The notes under the pieces: generated by a model
Seen by the model: only the letters and a program-made list of their open reading frames with translations
What the model was told of the DNA's origin: nothing
Databases searched by the model: none
Translations under genes and position numbers: made by a program
Shown here: positions 27,866 through 36,034 of the stretch, in pieces
How positions within the stretch are numbered: position 1 is the stretch's first letter
How the letters are laid out: each line of letters begins with the position of its first letter
Source: Pseudomonas japonica
Lineage (GTDB): Bacteria; Pseudomonadota; Gammaproteobacteria; Pseudomonadales; Pseudomonadaceae
Assembly (NCBI RefSeq): GCF_900188455.1
Contig: NZ_FZOL01000001.1
Coordinates: 186,001 to 250,000 of the forward strand
DNA length: 64,000 bases
Direction of reading: 5' to 3'

Positions 27866-28792
27866 ATGTTCGACTACAAACTGCTTTCGGCCCTCGCCGC
27901 CGTCATCGAGCAGGCCGGTTTCGAGCGTGCCGCGCAGTTGCTCGGGCTGTCGCAATCGGCCATCTCCCAGCGCATCAAACTGCTCGAAGCACGGGTCGGC
28001 CAGCCGGTGCTGGTGCGTGCTACACCACCGACCCCGACGGAGATCGGGCGACGCCTGCTCAACCATGTGCAGCAGGTGCGCCTGCTCGAACGCGACCTCC
28101 AGGGCCAGGTCCCGGCGCTGGACGAAGAAGGCCTGCCGGAACGCCTGCGGGTGGCGCTGAATGCCGACAGCCTGGCGACCTGGTGGGCCGAGGCGGCCAA
28201 GGAGTTCTGCGCGCAGACCCAGGTGCTCCTGGACCTGGTGGTGGAAGACCAGGAAGTCGGCCTCAAGCGCATGCGCGCCGGCGAGGTGGCCGGTTGCCTG
28301 TGCGCCAGCGAACGCCCGGTGGCGGGCGCGCGCAGCGTGCTGCTCGGGGCCATGCGCTACCGCGCCCTGGCCAGTCCGGCGTTCATGTCCCGGCACTTCA
28401 GCGGCGGTGTCGAGCCGCAACACCTGGCGCGTACCCCGGCTATCGTGTTCGGTCCGGACGATTTCCTGCAGCATCGTTACCTGGCTTCATTAGGCATCAG
28501 TGACGGTTTCCTGCATCATCTGTGTCCTTCATCCGAGGGTTTCCTGCGCTTGACCGAAGCCGGTCTGGGCTGGGGCCTGGTGCCGGAGCTGCAGGCCCGC
28601 GAGCAACTGGCGAGCGGTCGGCTGGTGGAAATCCTGCCGGACCGGCATATCGATGTGCCATTGTATTGGCATCATTGGCGCAGCGGCGGGCAACTGCTGG
28701 CGCAACTGACCGATCATCTGCGCCACAGTGCCAGCCAGTGGCTGGTGCCGTGGGACGCCCAGGCGGCGTCTGTAACATCTGGAAAAAAATAG
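27866..28792 (+). CDS. argP: ArgP (IciA) LysR-type transcription activator
   Basis: A 308-residue LysR regulator. The winged helix-turn-helix MFDYKLLSALAAVIEQAGFE, RAAQLLGLSQSAISQRIKLLE is followed by an effector domain with VALNADSLATWWAEA and PSSEGFLRLTEAGLGWGLVPE. Length and motif order match ArgP, which binds lysine and arginine and activates argO. Here the two genes are divergent with a REP element between. The start at 27866 has AGGAAA upstream. Confidence 0.92.
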   Translation: MFDYKLLSALAAVIEQAGFERAAQLLGLSQSAISQRIKLLEARVGQPVLVRATPPTPTEIGRRLLNHVQQVRLLERDLQGQVPALDEEGLPERLRVALNADSLATWWAEAAKEFCAQTQVLLDLVVEDQEVGLKRMRAGEVAGCLCASERPVAGARSVLLGAMRYRALASPAFMSRHFSGGVEPQHLARTPAIVFGPDDFLQHRYLASLGISDGFLHHLCPSSEGFLRLTEAGLGWGLVPELQAREQLASGRLVEILPDRHIDVPLYWHHWRSGGQLLAQLTDHLRHSASQWLVPWDAQAASVTSGKK

Positions 28793-28807
28793 TAGGCGGA
28801 GTGCTTC

Positions 28808-29803
28808 ATGGGAATTCTGGTCACCGGCGCAAGTGGCTTCATTGGCGGGCGCTTCGCGCGTTTCGCTCTGGAGCAGGGCCTGGAGGTTCGGGTCAATGGT
28901 CGTCGGGCCGAAGGGGTCGAACACCTGGTACGTCGCGGCGCGCAATTCATTCCCGGTGACCTGGGCGATCCGGAAGTGGCCCGGCGCCTGTGCCAGGGCA
29001 TCGACAGCGTGGTGCATTGCGCCGGTGCCGTGGGCAACTGGGGGCGTTACCAGGACTTCTACCAGGGCAATGTGGTGCTCACCGAGAACGTCGTCGAGGC
29101 CTGCCTCAAGGAGCATGTGCGGCGTCTGGTCCACCTGTCGTCGCCCTCGATCTATTTCACCGGCCGCTCGCGTACCGGCATCACCGAAGAGCAGGTGCCG
29201 CGGCGCTTCTACGACCATTACGGGGCGACCAAGCACCTGGCCGAGCAGAAGGTCTTCGGTGCCCAGGAATTCGGCCTCGAGGTGCTGGCGCTGCGTCCGC
29301 GCTTCGTTACCGGTGCCGGCGACGTCAGCATCTTCCCGCGGCTGCTGCAGATGCAGTGCAAGAAACGCCTGGCGATCATCGGCAACGGCCTGAACAAGGT
29401 GGATTTCACCAGCGTGCAGAACCTCAACGAGGCGCTGCTCAGTGCCCTCAACGCCGGTCCGGAAGCACTGGGCCAGGCCTATAACATCAGCAACGGTCAT
29501 CCGCTGCCGGTGTGGGATGTGGTCAATTACGTGATGCGGCGCATGTCGCTGCCGCCGGTGACCCGCTACCGTTCCGTCGGCCTGGCCTACACCGCCGCGG
29601 CGCTCAACGAAGGGTTCTGCAGGCTCTGGCCGGGCCGCCCGCAGCCGACCCTGAGCCGCCTTGGCGTGCAGGTGATGAGCAAGGATTTCACCCTGGATAT
29701 CGGTCGCGCCCGGCATTACCTGGATTACCGCCCGCAGGTGAGCATCTGGGCCGCGCTGGACGAGTTCTGCGCCTGGTGGCAGGCGCAGCACGGCGGTCAT
29801 TGA
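28808..29803 (+). CDS. NAD(P)-dependent epimerase/3-beta-HSD-like dehydrogenase
   Basis: A 331-residue extended short-chain dehydrogenase. The Rossmann motif is ILVTGASGFIGGRFARF, and the catalytic tetrad includes Ser in HLSSPSIYF and YxxxK in YDHYGATKHLAEQKV. Substrates of the family include sterol-like, flavonoid and nucleotide-sugar compounds; nothing here decides. The gene follows argP by 15 bp and may share its transcript, with AGGCGGAG upstream of the ATG. It ends 90 bp before the next gene. Confidence 0.82.
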   Translation: MGILVTGASGFIGGRFARFALEQGLEVRVNGRRAEGVEHLVRRGAQFIPGDLGDPEVARRLCQGIDSVVHCAGAVGNWGRYQDFYQGNVVLTENVVEACLKEHVRRLVHLSSPSIYFTGRSRTGITEEQVPRRFYDHYGATKHLAEQKVFGAQEFGLEVLALRPRFVTGAGDVSIFPRLLQMQCKKRLAIIGNGLNKVDFTSVQNLNEALLSALNAGPEALGQAYNISNGHPLPVWDVVNYVMRRMSLPPVTRYRSVGLAYTAAALNEGFCRLWPGRPQPTLSRLGVQVMSKDFTLDIGRARHYLDYRPQVSIWAALDEFCAWWQAQHGGH

Positions 29804-29893
29804 ACCCGACACCGTACTTGTGGCCGATGAGGGCGGCGTTACAGGTGGTTATACTAGCGCCCATTTTGCTATCACTGTGGTTGAAAACTGCCC

Positions 29894-30760
29894 ATGCGCA
29901 ACGATGCTCAAGACGATTTTGATAACGTGCCCACGCTCAAGGCGGTGGAGCGCGACGACGATGAGTTCGCTCCGGTCGCCCACCCGCGCACCGCGCGCAA
30001 GCGGGCGGCCAGGGCGCCGATGGTCGGGCCGCTGTGGGCGCTGCTCGGCGCGGCGTTCATTGCCCTGGGCGGTGTGGCCTGGTGGAGCTTTCAGCAGATC
30101 TCGCTGATGGAGCAGCAACTGGTGGCGACCCAGGAGAGCTTCGCCCGCATCAGCGAAGAAGCGGCGGGGCGCCTGCAGGCGATTTCCGGCAAGGTCAGCG
30201 CCACCGAGAGCTCGGCCGCGACCGAGAACGAAGCGCTGAAACTCCAGGTGCGCCAATTGCAGGCGAGCCTGACCGAGCAGGGCAAGCAGCAGGAAGGCGT
30301 CGCGGGTCAGGCCGGCGAACTGGGCAAGCGCCTGGAGGCGGCGATGGTCCAGGTCAGCCAGCAGCAGGCGGCCAATGCCCAGTTGCAGACCGAGTTGCAG
30401 ACCCAGTTGAAAGCCGTGGCCGAAGAGCTGACCGCGCTCAAGGCCGCCCAGCTGGACGGCGGCAAGATCAATGCGCAGATCAAGGCGGTGGCCGACGATG
30501 TCGCCGCGCTGAAGGCCGCGCGGGTGGATGGCGGCAAGATCGATGCCCAGCTGAAGAACCAGGCGGCGGCGACCCAGCGTCTGGAGCAGGACCTGATCGT
30601 GCTCAAGAGCGAGCAGGAAAATCGTCCCGCACCCGTGGCGGCCGCTGGCGGGGCGTCGACGGCGGAGTTCGATGCCTTCCGCGGGCAGATGACTCGCAAT
30701 ATCAACACCCTGCAGAGTCAGGTGCAGAATCTGCAGCAGCAGATCAATGCCCGTAATTAA
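29894..30760 (+). CDS. Single-pass membrane protein with a long coiled coil
   Basis: A 288-residue protein. A charged cytoplasmic N terminus (1-40) precedes one membrane helix (GPLWALLGAAFIALGGVAWWSF, about 44-66) and a helical periplasmic tail rich in Gln, Ala and Glu (about 67-240) typical of a coiled coil. A near-duplicate of about 23 residues occurs at roughly 181-226: ALKAAQLDGGKINAQIKAV then ALKAARVDGGKIDAQLKNQ. A Pro/Ala hinge and a final short coil (MTRNINTLQSQVQNLQQQIN) end the protein. P. aeruginosa has a conserved hypothetical near this site. Function is unknown; the layout suggests a scaffold or envelope spacer. Confidence 0.82.
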   Translation: MRNDAQDDFDNVPTLKAVERDDDEFAPVAHPRTARKRAARAPMVGPLWALLGAAFIALGGVAWWSFQQISLMEQQLVATQESFARISEEAAGRLQAISGKVSATESSAATENEALKLQVRQLQASLTEQGKQQEGVAGQAGELGKRLEAAMVQVSQQQAANAQLQTELQTQLKAVAEELTALKAAQLDGGKINAQIKAVADDVAALKAARVDGGKIDAQLKNQAAATQRLEQDLIVLKSEQENRPAPVAAAGGASTAEFDAFRGQMTRNINTLQSQVQNLQQQINARN

Positions 30761-30798
30761 CGTTTGACGCCGCTCTCCGCTTCGACGCCGCTCTTCTT

Positions 30799-30925
30799 GT
30801 AGGAGCTGGCTTGTCGTGTGACGAACCACTGCGAAGGACCGCGCAGCGGTCCCCGAAAGCGTTGAAGTCTGGGACCGCTTTGCGGTCCTTCGCAGTGGTT
30901 CGTCACACGACAAGCCAGCTCCTAC
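30799..30925. repeat. Extended REP doublet
   Basis: Arms of about 55 bp beginning GTAGGAGCTGGCTTGTCGTG face inverted copies ending at 30925. The usual REP core is lengthened by a TGACGAACCACTGCGAAGG block, absent from the other doublets here, followed by GACCGCGCAGCGGTC and GACCGCTTTGCGGTC palindromes around a GTTGAAGTCT loop. It lies between a rightward gene and the leftward xenB gene. Confidence 0.9.
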
Positions 30926-30943
30926 AGGGGAAGCGTGTCAGTT

Positions 30944-31993
30944 TTACAGCCGCGGATAATCGATGTAGCCCACTGGCCCCTTGCCATGGAAGGTCTCGGG
31001 GTGTGGCTCGTTCAGCGGTGCATCCGCCGCCAGGCGCGCCGGCAGGTCCGGGTTGGCGATGAAGGGCACACCGAAGGCCACGGCATCGGCGCTGCCCGCC
31101 GCCAGCGCGGCATTGGCACTCCGCTTGTCGAAGCGTTCGTTGACGATGTACGCCCCTCCGAACGCCGCCTTGATCTGCGGCCCGAGGCTGTCGTCGGCTT
31201 CCATCTCCCGCGCGCAGATGAAGGCGATGCCGCGCTTGCCCAGTTCCCGCGCGACATAGGTGAAGGTTTCCGCGCGGTTGGCGTCGCCCATGTCATGGGC
31301 ATCGGCGCGCGGTGCCAGGTGCACGCCGACCCGCTGTGCACCCCACACCTCGATCACCGCGTCGGTCACTTCCAGCAGCAGGCGCGCGCGGTTTTCCAGG
31401 GAACCGCCATAACGGTCGCTGCGCTGGTTGGTGCTGCTCTGCAGGAACTGGTCGATCAGGTAGCCATTCGCCGCATGCACTTCGACACCGTCGAAGCCGG
31501 CGGCCTTGGCATTCTCCGCGGCGCTGCGGTAGGCATCGACGATGTCCTCCAGCTCGGCGCTTTCCAGGGCCCGCGGGGTCGGGTAGGCGGTGATCGGACG
31601 CACCAGGCTGACATGCCCCTTGGGCTGGATCGCACTCGGTGCCACCGGCAGCTCGCCGTTCAGGTAGCTGGGGTGGGAAATCCGCCCCACATGCCACAGT
31701 TGCAGGAAGATCCGCCCGCCCGCGGCATGCACCGCCTTGGTCACGTTGGTCCAGCCACGCACCTGGTCGTTGGACCAGATCCCCGGGGTATCCGGGTAAC
31801 CCACGCCCATCGGCGTCACCGAAGTGGCTTCGCTGATGATCAGCCCCGCGCTGGCGCGCTGCACGTAGTACTCGGCCATCAGCGCGTTGGGTACCCGGCC
31901 TTCGTCGGCGCGGCAACGGGTCAGCGGCGCCATGATGATGCGGTTCGGCAGTTCGAGGTCGCCGAGGGTGATCGGATCAAACAGAGTCGTCAT
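30944..31993 (-). CDS. xenB: XenB-type old yellow enzyme (xenobiotic/alkene reductase)
   Basis: A 349-residue FMN oxidoreductase nearly superimposable (from memory) on P. fluorescens XenB. Motifs include PNRIIMAPLTRCRADEG, the His-x2-Asn substrate pair in VHAANGYLIDQF, SDRYGGSLENRARLLLEV and VGVHLAPRADAHDMGD. NADPH reduces FMN, which reduces nitro-esters, nitroaromatics and activated alkenes. It is the last gene of an ArsR-MFS-xenB operon and starts 10 bases after the MFS stop. The frame's 15-codon extension overlaps that stop and is not used. Confidence 0.92.
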   Translation of the reverse strand: MTTLFDPITLGDLELPNRIIMAPLTRCRADEGRVPNALMAEYYVQRASAGLIISEATSVTPMGVGYPDTPGIWSNDQVRGWTNVTKAVHAAGGRIFLQLWHVGRISHPSYLNGELPVAPSAIQPKGHVSLVRPITAYPTPRALESAELEDIVDAYRSAAENAKAAGFDGVEVHAANGYLIDQFLQSSTNQRSDRYGGSLENRARLLLEVTDAVIEVWGAQRVGVHLAPRADAHDMGDANRAETFTYVARELGKRGIAFICAREMEADDSLGPQIKAAFGGAYIVNERFDKRSANAALAAGSADAVAFGVPFIANPDLPARLAADAPLNEPHPETFHGKGPVGYIDYPRL

Positions 31994-32003
31994 TGCATGA
32001 ACC

Positions 32004-33173
32004 TCAGTGGGTTGCCGGAGCCAGTTCGGTCTTGCCACCGGCCTGGCTGAAAGTGATCAGGGTGACGATCAGCGCGAGCACCGCCAGCACTGCCGCGGCC
32101 AGGGGCACGCGGGTCAGGCCCAGGCCCTGTGCGATGACCAGGCCGCCGATCCAGGCACCCAGGGCATTGCCCAGGTTGAAGGCGCCGATGTTCAGGGTCG
32201 AGACCAGGTTCGGCGCGGCCTTGCCGAACATCACCACGTTGACCTGCAGCGCCGGCACCGCGGCGAAGGCGGCGGTGGCCCAGAGGAACAGGGTGATCTC
32301 GGCGGGAATCAGGGCGACGCTGGTCCAGCTGAGGACGGTGGAGACCACGGCCATGGCGGCGAACACGCCGATCAGGGTGGCGCCGAGGCGGCGGTCGGCC
32401 AGCTTGCCCCCGAGGATATTGCCCAGGGTCAGGCCCAGGCCGATCAGCAGCAGGGTCCAGGTCACGCCGCGCGGGCTGACGCCGGTGACATCGCCGAGCA
32501 ACGGCGCGACATAGGTGAACAGGGCGAACATCGACGCCGAGAACAGCACGGTCATCGACAGCGACAGCCAGATACCGGCGCCCTTGAGCGCGGCCAGTTC
32601 GGCGCGCATGTCGAGCTTTTCCTCGTCGTGGCGCAGCGGCAGGACGCGGATCAGGCCGATCAGGGCGATCACGCCGATGCCGGTCACCACCCAGAAGGTC
32701 GAACGCCAGCCGGCGACCTGGCCCAGCGCGGTGCCCAGCGGCACGCCGAGGACGTTGGCCAGGGTCAGGCCGGTGAACATCAGCGCCACCGCCGAGGCGC
32801 GCCGGTTGGCCGGCACCAGGCTGGCGGCGACCACCGAGCCGATGCCGAAGAAGGCACCGTGGCAGAGCGCGGTGACCACTCGGGCGACCATCAGCAGGTT
32901 GTAGTCGCTGGCCACCGCGCAGAGCAGGTTGCCGACGATGAACACACCCATCAGCGAAACCAGCGCCAGTTTGCGCGGCAGGCGCGAGGTGGCCATGGCC
33001 ATGAACGGCGCACCGATGGCCACGCCGAGGGCGTAGCCGGTGACCAGCCAGCCGGCGCCGGGGATCGATACGCCGAGATCACGGGCCACGTCCGGCAGCA
33101 GGCCCATGATGACGAACTCGGTGGTGCCGATGGCGAAGGCGCTGAGCGCCAGGATCAAGAGGGAAAGGGGCAT
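32004..33173 (-). CDS. MFS exporter (AraJ/YdhP-like DHA1 family)
   Basis: A 389-residue exporter with twelve membrane helices. It opens LSLLILALSAFAIGTTEFVIMGLLPDVARDLGV, the marker of the AraJ/sugar-efflux (SET/DHA1) subgroup, followed by TGYALGVAIGAPFMA and GPLGTALGQ-type motifs (VLGVPLGTALGQVAGWR). It likely exports a xenobiotic whose reduction XenB performs or whose signal the ArsR regulator senses. The start at 33173 has AGGAAT ten bases before it, 11 bp after the regulator gene. Confidence 0.9.
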   Translation of the reverse strand: MPLSLLILALSAFAIGTTEFVIMGLLPDVARDLGVSIPGAGWLVTGYALGVAIGAPFMAMATSRLPRKLALVSLMGVFIVGNLLCAVASDYNLLMVARVVTALCHGAFFGIGSVVAASLVPANRRASAVALMFTGLTLANVLGVPLGTALGQVAGWRSTFWVVTGIGVIALIGLIRVLPLRHDEEKLDMRAELAALKGAGIWLSLSMTVLFSASMFALFTYVAPLLGDVTGVSPRGVTWTLLLIGLGLTLGNILGGKLADRRLGATLIGVFAAMAVVSTVLSWTSVALIPAEITLFLWATAAFAAVPALQVNVVMFGKAAPNLVSTLNIGAFNLGNALGAWIGGLVIAQGLGLTRVPLAAAVLAVLALIVTLITFSQAGGKTELAPATH

Positions 33174-33184
33174 GGGATTCCTGT

Positions 33185-33487
33185 TCAGAGCTCGCGGCTC
33201 AATTGCGCGAGGAACGCCTGGATGGTGTCCTCGTTGCGTTTGAAGAAGTTCCACTGCCCGACCTTCTGGCTGCTGATCAGGCCGGCCCGTTGCAGGGTGG
33301 CCAGGTGCGCCGAGACGGTGGACTGCGAGAGGCCGCAACGCTGGTCGATCTGCCCCGCGCACACGCCGTTGTCGAGGCTGTGGTGCTGGTCGGGGAAGCA
33401 GGTGTGCGGGTCTTTCAGCCAGCCGAGGATGTCGCGCCGCACGGGGTGGGCGAGGGCTTTTATTATTTCGTCGAGATCAAGGGGCAT
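33185..33487 (-). CDS. ArsR-family transcriptional repressor
   Basis: A 100-residue winged-helix regulator. The recognition region reads IDQRCGLSQSTVSAHLATLQRAGLI, with the wing VGQWNFFKRNE. The N-terminal helix is EIIKALAHPVRRDILGWLKDP. Cys residues at about 30 (HTCFPD), 43 (GVCAGQ) and 50 (DQRCGLS) could sense redox or electrophiles, but they lie outside the ELCVC motif of metal-sensing ArsR. It leads a tight operon with an MFS exporter and xenB and most likely represses it through the palindromes at 33512-33558. Confidence 0.88.
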   Translation of the reverse strand: MPLDLDEIIKALAHPVRRDILGWLKDPHTCFPDQHHSLDNGVCAGQIDQRCGLSQSTVSAHLATLQRAGLISSQKVGQWNFFKRNEDTIQAFLAQLSREL

Positions 33488-33511
33488 GGTCGGGCTCGTG
33501 GGGTATGTAGC

Positions 33512-33558
33512 GGTATATCGCGATGTGGCGAAATATAAATCGGTATTTCGCGATATAC
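33512..33558 (-). promoter_or_regulatory. Two palindromic operators before the ArsR-MFS-xenB operon
   Basis: TATATCGCGATGTGGCGAAATATA (split TATATCGC and GCGAAATATA, 33514-33536) and GTATTTCGCGATATAC (33543-33558) are related AT-rich palindromes about 25 bp apart, starting 25 bp upstream of the regulator's start codon. The shared half-site TATTTCGC/ATATCGCG suggests binding by the ArsR dimer and autoregulation. Confidence 0.55.
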
Positions 33559-33626
33559 AAATATGAAAAGGTTTGGGAGGTGGAAGAAATCGATCTATGC
33601 CAGTGAGTCAAGCGCGAGCTTTTTGC

Positions 33627-33737
33627 GTAGGAGCGTGGCTTGCCCGCGAAGGATCGCGCAGCGGTCCCGCATAGGTTCAAGGCCATGAGGTCTGTGGGCC
33701 CGCGTTGCGGTCCTTCGCGGGCAAGCCACGCTCCTAC
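33627..33737. repeat. REP doublet (inverted pair)
   Basis: GTAGGAGCGTGGCTTGCCCG arms face each other around a GCATAGGTTCAAGGCCATG-type centre. The inner palindromes differ by a few substitutions (GGATCGCGCAGCGGTC against CCCGCGTTGCGG). It lies between the ArsR operon and acpH. Confidence 0.88.
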
Positions 33738-33781
33738 GGGATCGATAGTGGGCGCACCAGGCTGAGTTACACTCACTCCCC

Positions 33782-34384
33782 ATGAACTACCTAGCCCACC
33801 TCCACCTCGGCGGCGACCAGCCCGAGCAATTGCTCGGCAGCCTCTATGGCGACTTCGTCAAGGGCCCGCTGGAAGGCCGCTTTTCCCTGCCCCTGGAACA
33901 GGCGATCCGCCTGCACCGGCGCATCGATACCTTCACCGACAGTCACCCGCTGGTACTCGCTTCGCTGGCACGCTTCCCCGCCCAGCGACGCCGCTTCGCC
34001 GGAATCATCCTCGACGTGTTCTTCGACCACTGCCTGGCCCTGCACTGGCAGGACTACGCGCGGCAGCCGCTGCCGCAGTTCACCGCGCGGGTCTATCAGG
34101 TACTGGAGGCGGAGCGCGAATTGCCAGGACGGCTGGCGCAGATCGCACCGCTGATGGCGGCGGATGACTGGCTGGGTTCGTATCGCCAGTTCGCGGTGCT
34201 GGAGCAAGTGTTCAGGGGCATCGCCCGGCGCCTGTCACGGCCCGAGGGCATGAGCGGGGCGATGGCGGAGGTGGAAGCCCTGTATCCGTTGCTGCTGGAG
34301 GACTTCCGCCAGTTCTATCCGCAGTTGCAGGCCTTCGCGGCCGCGGCGCTGGCCGATTCTCAGGCGGCCTTGGCGCGGCGCTGA
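33782..34384 (+). CDS. acpH: Acyl-carrier-protein phosphodiesterase AcpH
   Basis: A 200-residue HD-like hydrolase (DUF479). MNYLAHLHLGG at the start, GDFVKGPLEGRFSLPLEQAIRLHRRIDTFTDSH and FAGIILDVFFDHCLA hold the metal-binding His and Asp residues. AcpH removes 4'-phosphopantetheine from holo-ACP, a turnover step of cofactor in fatty acid synthesis. The position matches the P. aeruginosa homologue near olsA. The 3' end overlaps olsA by 25 bp tail to tail. No Shine-Dalgarno is obvious. Confidence 0.9.
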   Translation: MNYLAHLHLGGDQPEQLLGSLYGDFVKGPLEGRFSLPLEQAIRLHRRIDTFTDSHPLVLASLARFPAQRRRFAGIILDVFFDHCLALHWQDYARQPLPQFTARVYQVLEAERELPGRLAQIAPLMAADDWLGSYRQFAVLEQVFRGIARRLSRPEGMSGAMAEVEALYPLLLEDFRQFYPQLQAFAAAALADSQAALARR

Positions 34385-35145
34385 GGCACGCTTTGCGCGG
34401 CTTCGCCGAACAGCGCCCGGGTGATCGCCTGCTGGGCCTGGAAGGCCAGAGCGGCACGCTCCATGCCCAGGCTGGGAATGGGCTGCAGCAGGTGCACCTC
34501 CACTTCCCCACACGGTTGGGCGAACAACCGCATCAGGTGCGACAGCAGGTCGTCATCGCCGATGAACGGCGCGATCGGGTCGGCCTGGCCATCGCGCAGG
34601 TAGCGCAGGGCGATGGGTTGCAGCGCCACTTCGCTGTCGATGGCGCTGGCCAGCAGGCGACCGTGGAAGGTGCGCAGGCTGCGGCCGTCGGTGGTGGTGC
34701 CTTCCGGGAAGATCAGCAGGGCGCAGTCCTGTTGCAGGTGCTGGCTGATCTGCAGGCGCAGCAGTTGACTGTCGCCACCGCCACGGCGGATGAACAGGGT
34801 TCCGGCCTTGTGCGCCAGCCAGCCGGCCACCGGCCAGGTGCGCACTTCGGCCTTGGACAGGAAGGACAGCGGCGCGAGCATGCCGAGCAACGGGATATCG
34901 GTCCACGACACATGGTTGCTGACCCACAGCATCGGCTGTTGCGGCAGCTCGCCGATCACCCGTACGCGAAACGGCAGGGCATTGCTCAGGCGCTGCATGA
35001 ACAGCCGCGACCAGCGCTGCCGGCGCTGCGCCGAGGCGTTGATGCCAAGGCGCTCGAACAGGCCGAACAGCGCGGCCATGCCCAGGCCGAGCATGACCAC
35101 CAGCAACACCCGGACGATGCGGGCGTACACCCGCACGCGCTGCAT
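34360..35145 (-). CDS. olsA: OlsA lyso-ornithine-lipid acyltransferase
   Basis: A 261-residue PlsC-type acyltransferase anchored by an N-terminal helix (VLLVVMLGLGMAALFGLF). The catalytic HX4D is in LWVSNHVSWTDIPLLG, and the glycerolipid motif FPEGTTTDG follows. It acylates lyso-ornithine lipid to ornithine lipid, a phosphorus-free membrane lipid made under phosphate limitation. Its ATG shares one base with the olsB stop (TGATG), showing translational coupling with olsB; order olsB-olsA matches PA4350-PA4351. Confidence 0.9.
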   Translation of the reverse strand: MQRVRVYARIVRVLLVVMLGLGMAALFGLFERLGINASAQRRQRWSRLFMQRLSNALPFRVRVIGELPQQPMLWVSNHVSWTDIPLLGMLAPLSFLSKAEVRTWPVAGWLAHKAGTLFIRRGGGDSQLLRLQISQHLQQDCALLIFPEGTTTDGRSLRTFHGRLLASAIDSEVALQPIALRYLRDGQADPIAPFIGDDDLLSHLMRLFAQPCGEVEVHLLQPIPSLGMERAALAFQAQQAITRALFGEAAQSVPQRRAKAA

Positions 35146-35900
35146 CACACCGCCGCCTTGAAGTGACGGGCGTAGCGCGGGCAGAGTTCGTCGCGCTTGA
35201 GCAGGATGAACACGTCGGCGACCTGGAAGTCCTCGTCCCAGCACGGCTCGCCGCAGATCTTCGCGCCCAGGCGCATGTAGGCCTTGAGCAGCGGCGGCAT
35301 CTGCGCGATGACGTTGCCCGGCAAGGCCAGGTTCGGCAGCGGGTTCTTCGGTTCGGCGCGCAGGTATTCGGTGCACAGGTGCTGTTCGCGCAGGCGCTGC
35401 ATGATCGCGTGGGCCTGTACGCCGCCATCCTGCATCGGGATGCTGGCGCAGCCCATCAGGTAGCTGTAGCGGCCTTCGTTGAGGATTTCCGCCAGCTCGC
35501 TCCACAGCACCGCGATGGTGCCACCATTGCGGTAGGCGGCATCCACGCAGGTGCGGCCCAGTTCGAGGATCGGGCCCTGCAGGTGGCCGAGGCCGTGCAG
35601 GCTGAATTCCTCTTCGCTGTAGAAGCGTCCCAGGCTGCTGGCGGCGCGGTGGTCGAGCAGGCGGGTGGTGGCTACCAGGCGACCGCTATTGAGGTCGCGC
35701 ACGCCGATATGCAGGCAGTGCGCGTCGTAATCGTCCATGTCCAGGCCTTGCTCGGCTCCCTTGAGCTTGGCCTTGAATTCACCGCTGAAGACACTGAAAC
35801 GCAGGGCCTGGGCCTCGCGAAGGGCAGCCGGGCCAACCAGGCGTTCGGCTTGCAGACGGCGTTCAGTGCTGTTGTCGCCAGAGCGAGCGATCTGAGTCAT
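35145..35900 (-). CDS. olsB: OlsB L-ornithine N-alpha-acyltransferase
   Basis: A 251-residue GNAT-like acyltransferase that joins a 3-hydroxyacyl chain from ACP to ornithine, the first step to ornithine lipid. The family markers are [48 protein letters not shown] and [21 protein letters not shown] at 35900 has GGAGA upstream; the frame extends 8 codons more. A pho-box was not recognised before the gene, though phosphate control is typical. Confidence 0.92.
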   Translation of the reverse strand: MTQIARSGDNSTERRLQAERLVGPAALREAQALRFSVFSGEFKAKLKGAEQGLDMDDYDAHCLHIGVRDLNSGRLVATTRLLDHRAASSLGRFYSEEEFSLHGLGHLQGPILELGRTCVDAAYRNGGTIAVLWSELAEILNEGRYSYLMGCASIPMQDGGVQAHAIMQRLREQHLCTEYLRAEPKNPLPNLALPGNVIAQMPPLLKAYMRLGAKICGEPCWDEDFQVADVFILLKRDELCPRYARHFKAAV

Positions 35901-36034
35901 TGCGAGTCTCCATAAGCCAGCCATGGGGTTGCGGCCGGTCGACTTTGTTGTGCAAGCTCAGAGACTAGGTAGACGGGGTGTCACCCCCGTGAATGTTTGG
36001 TGATGCTTGTATGACAGCCCCCGAGGAGCCTTTC

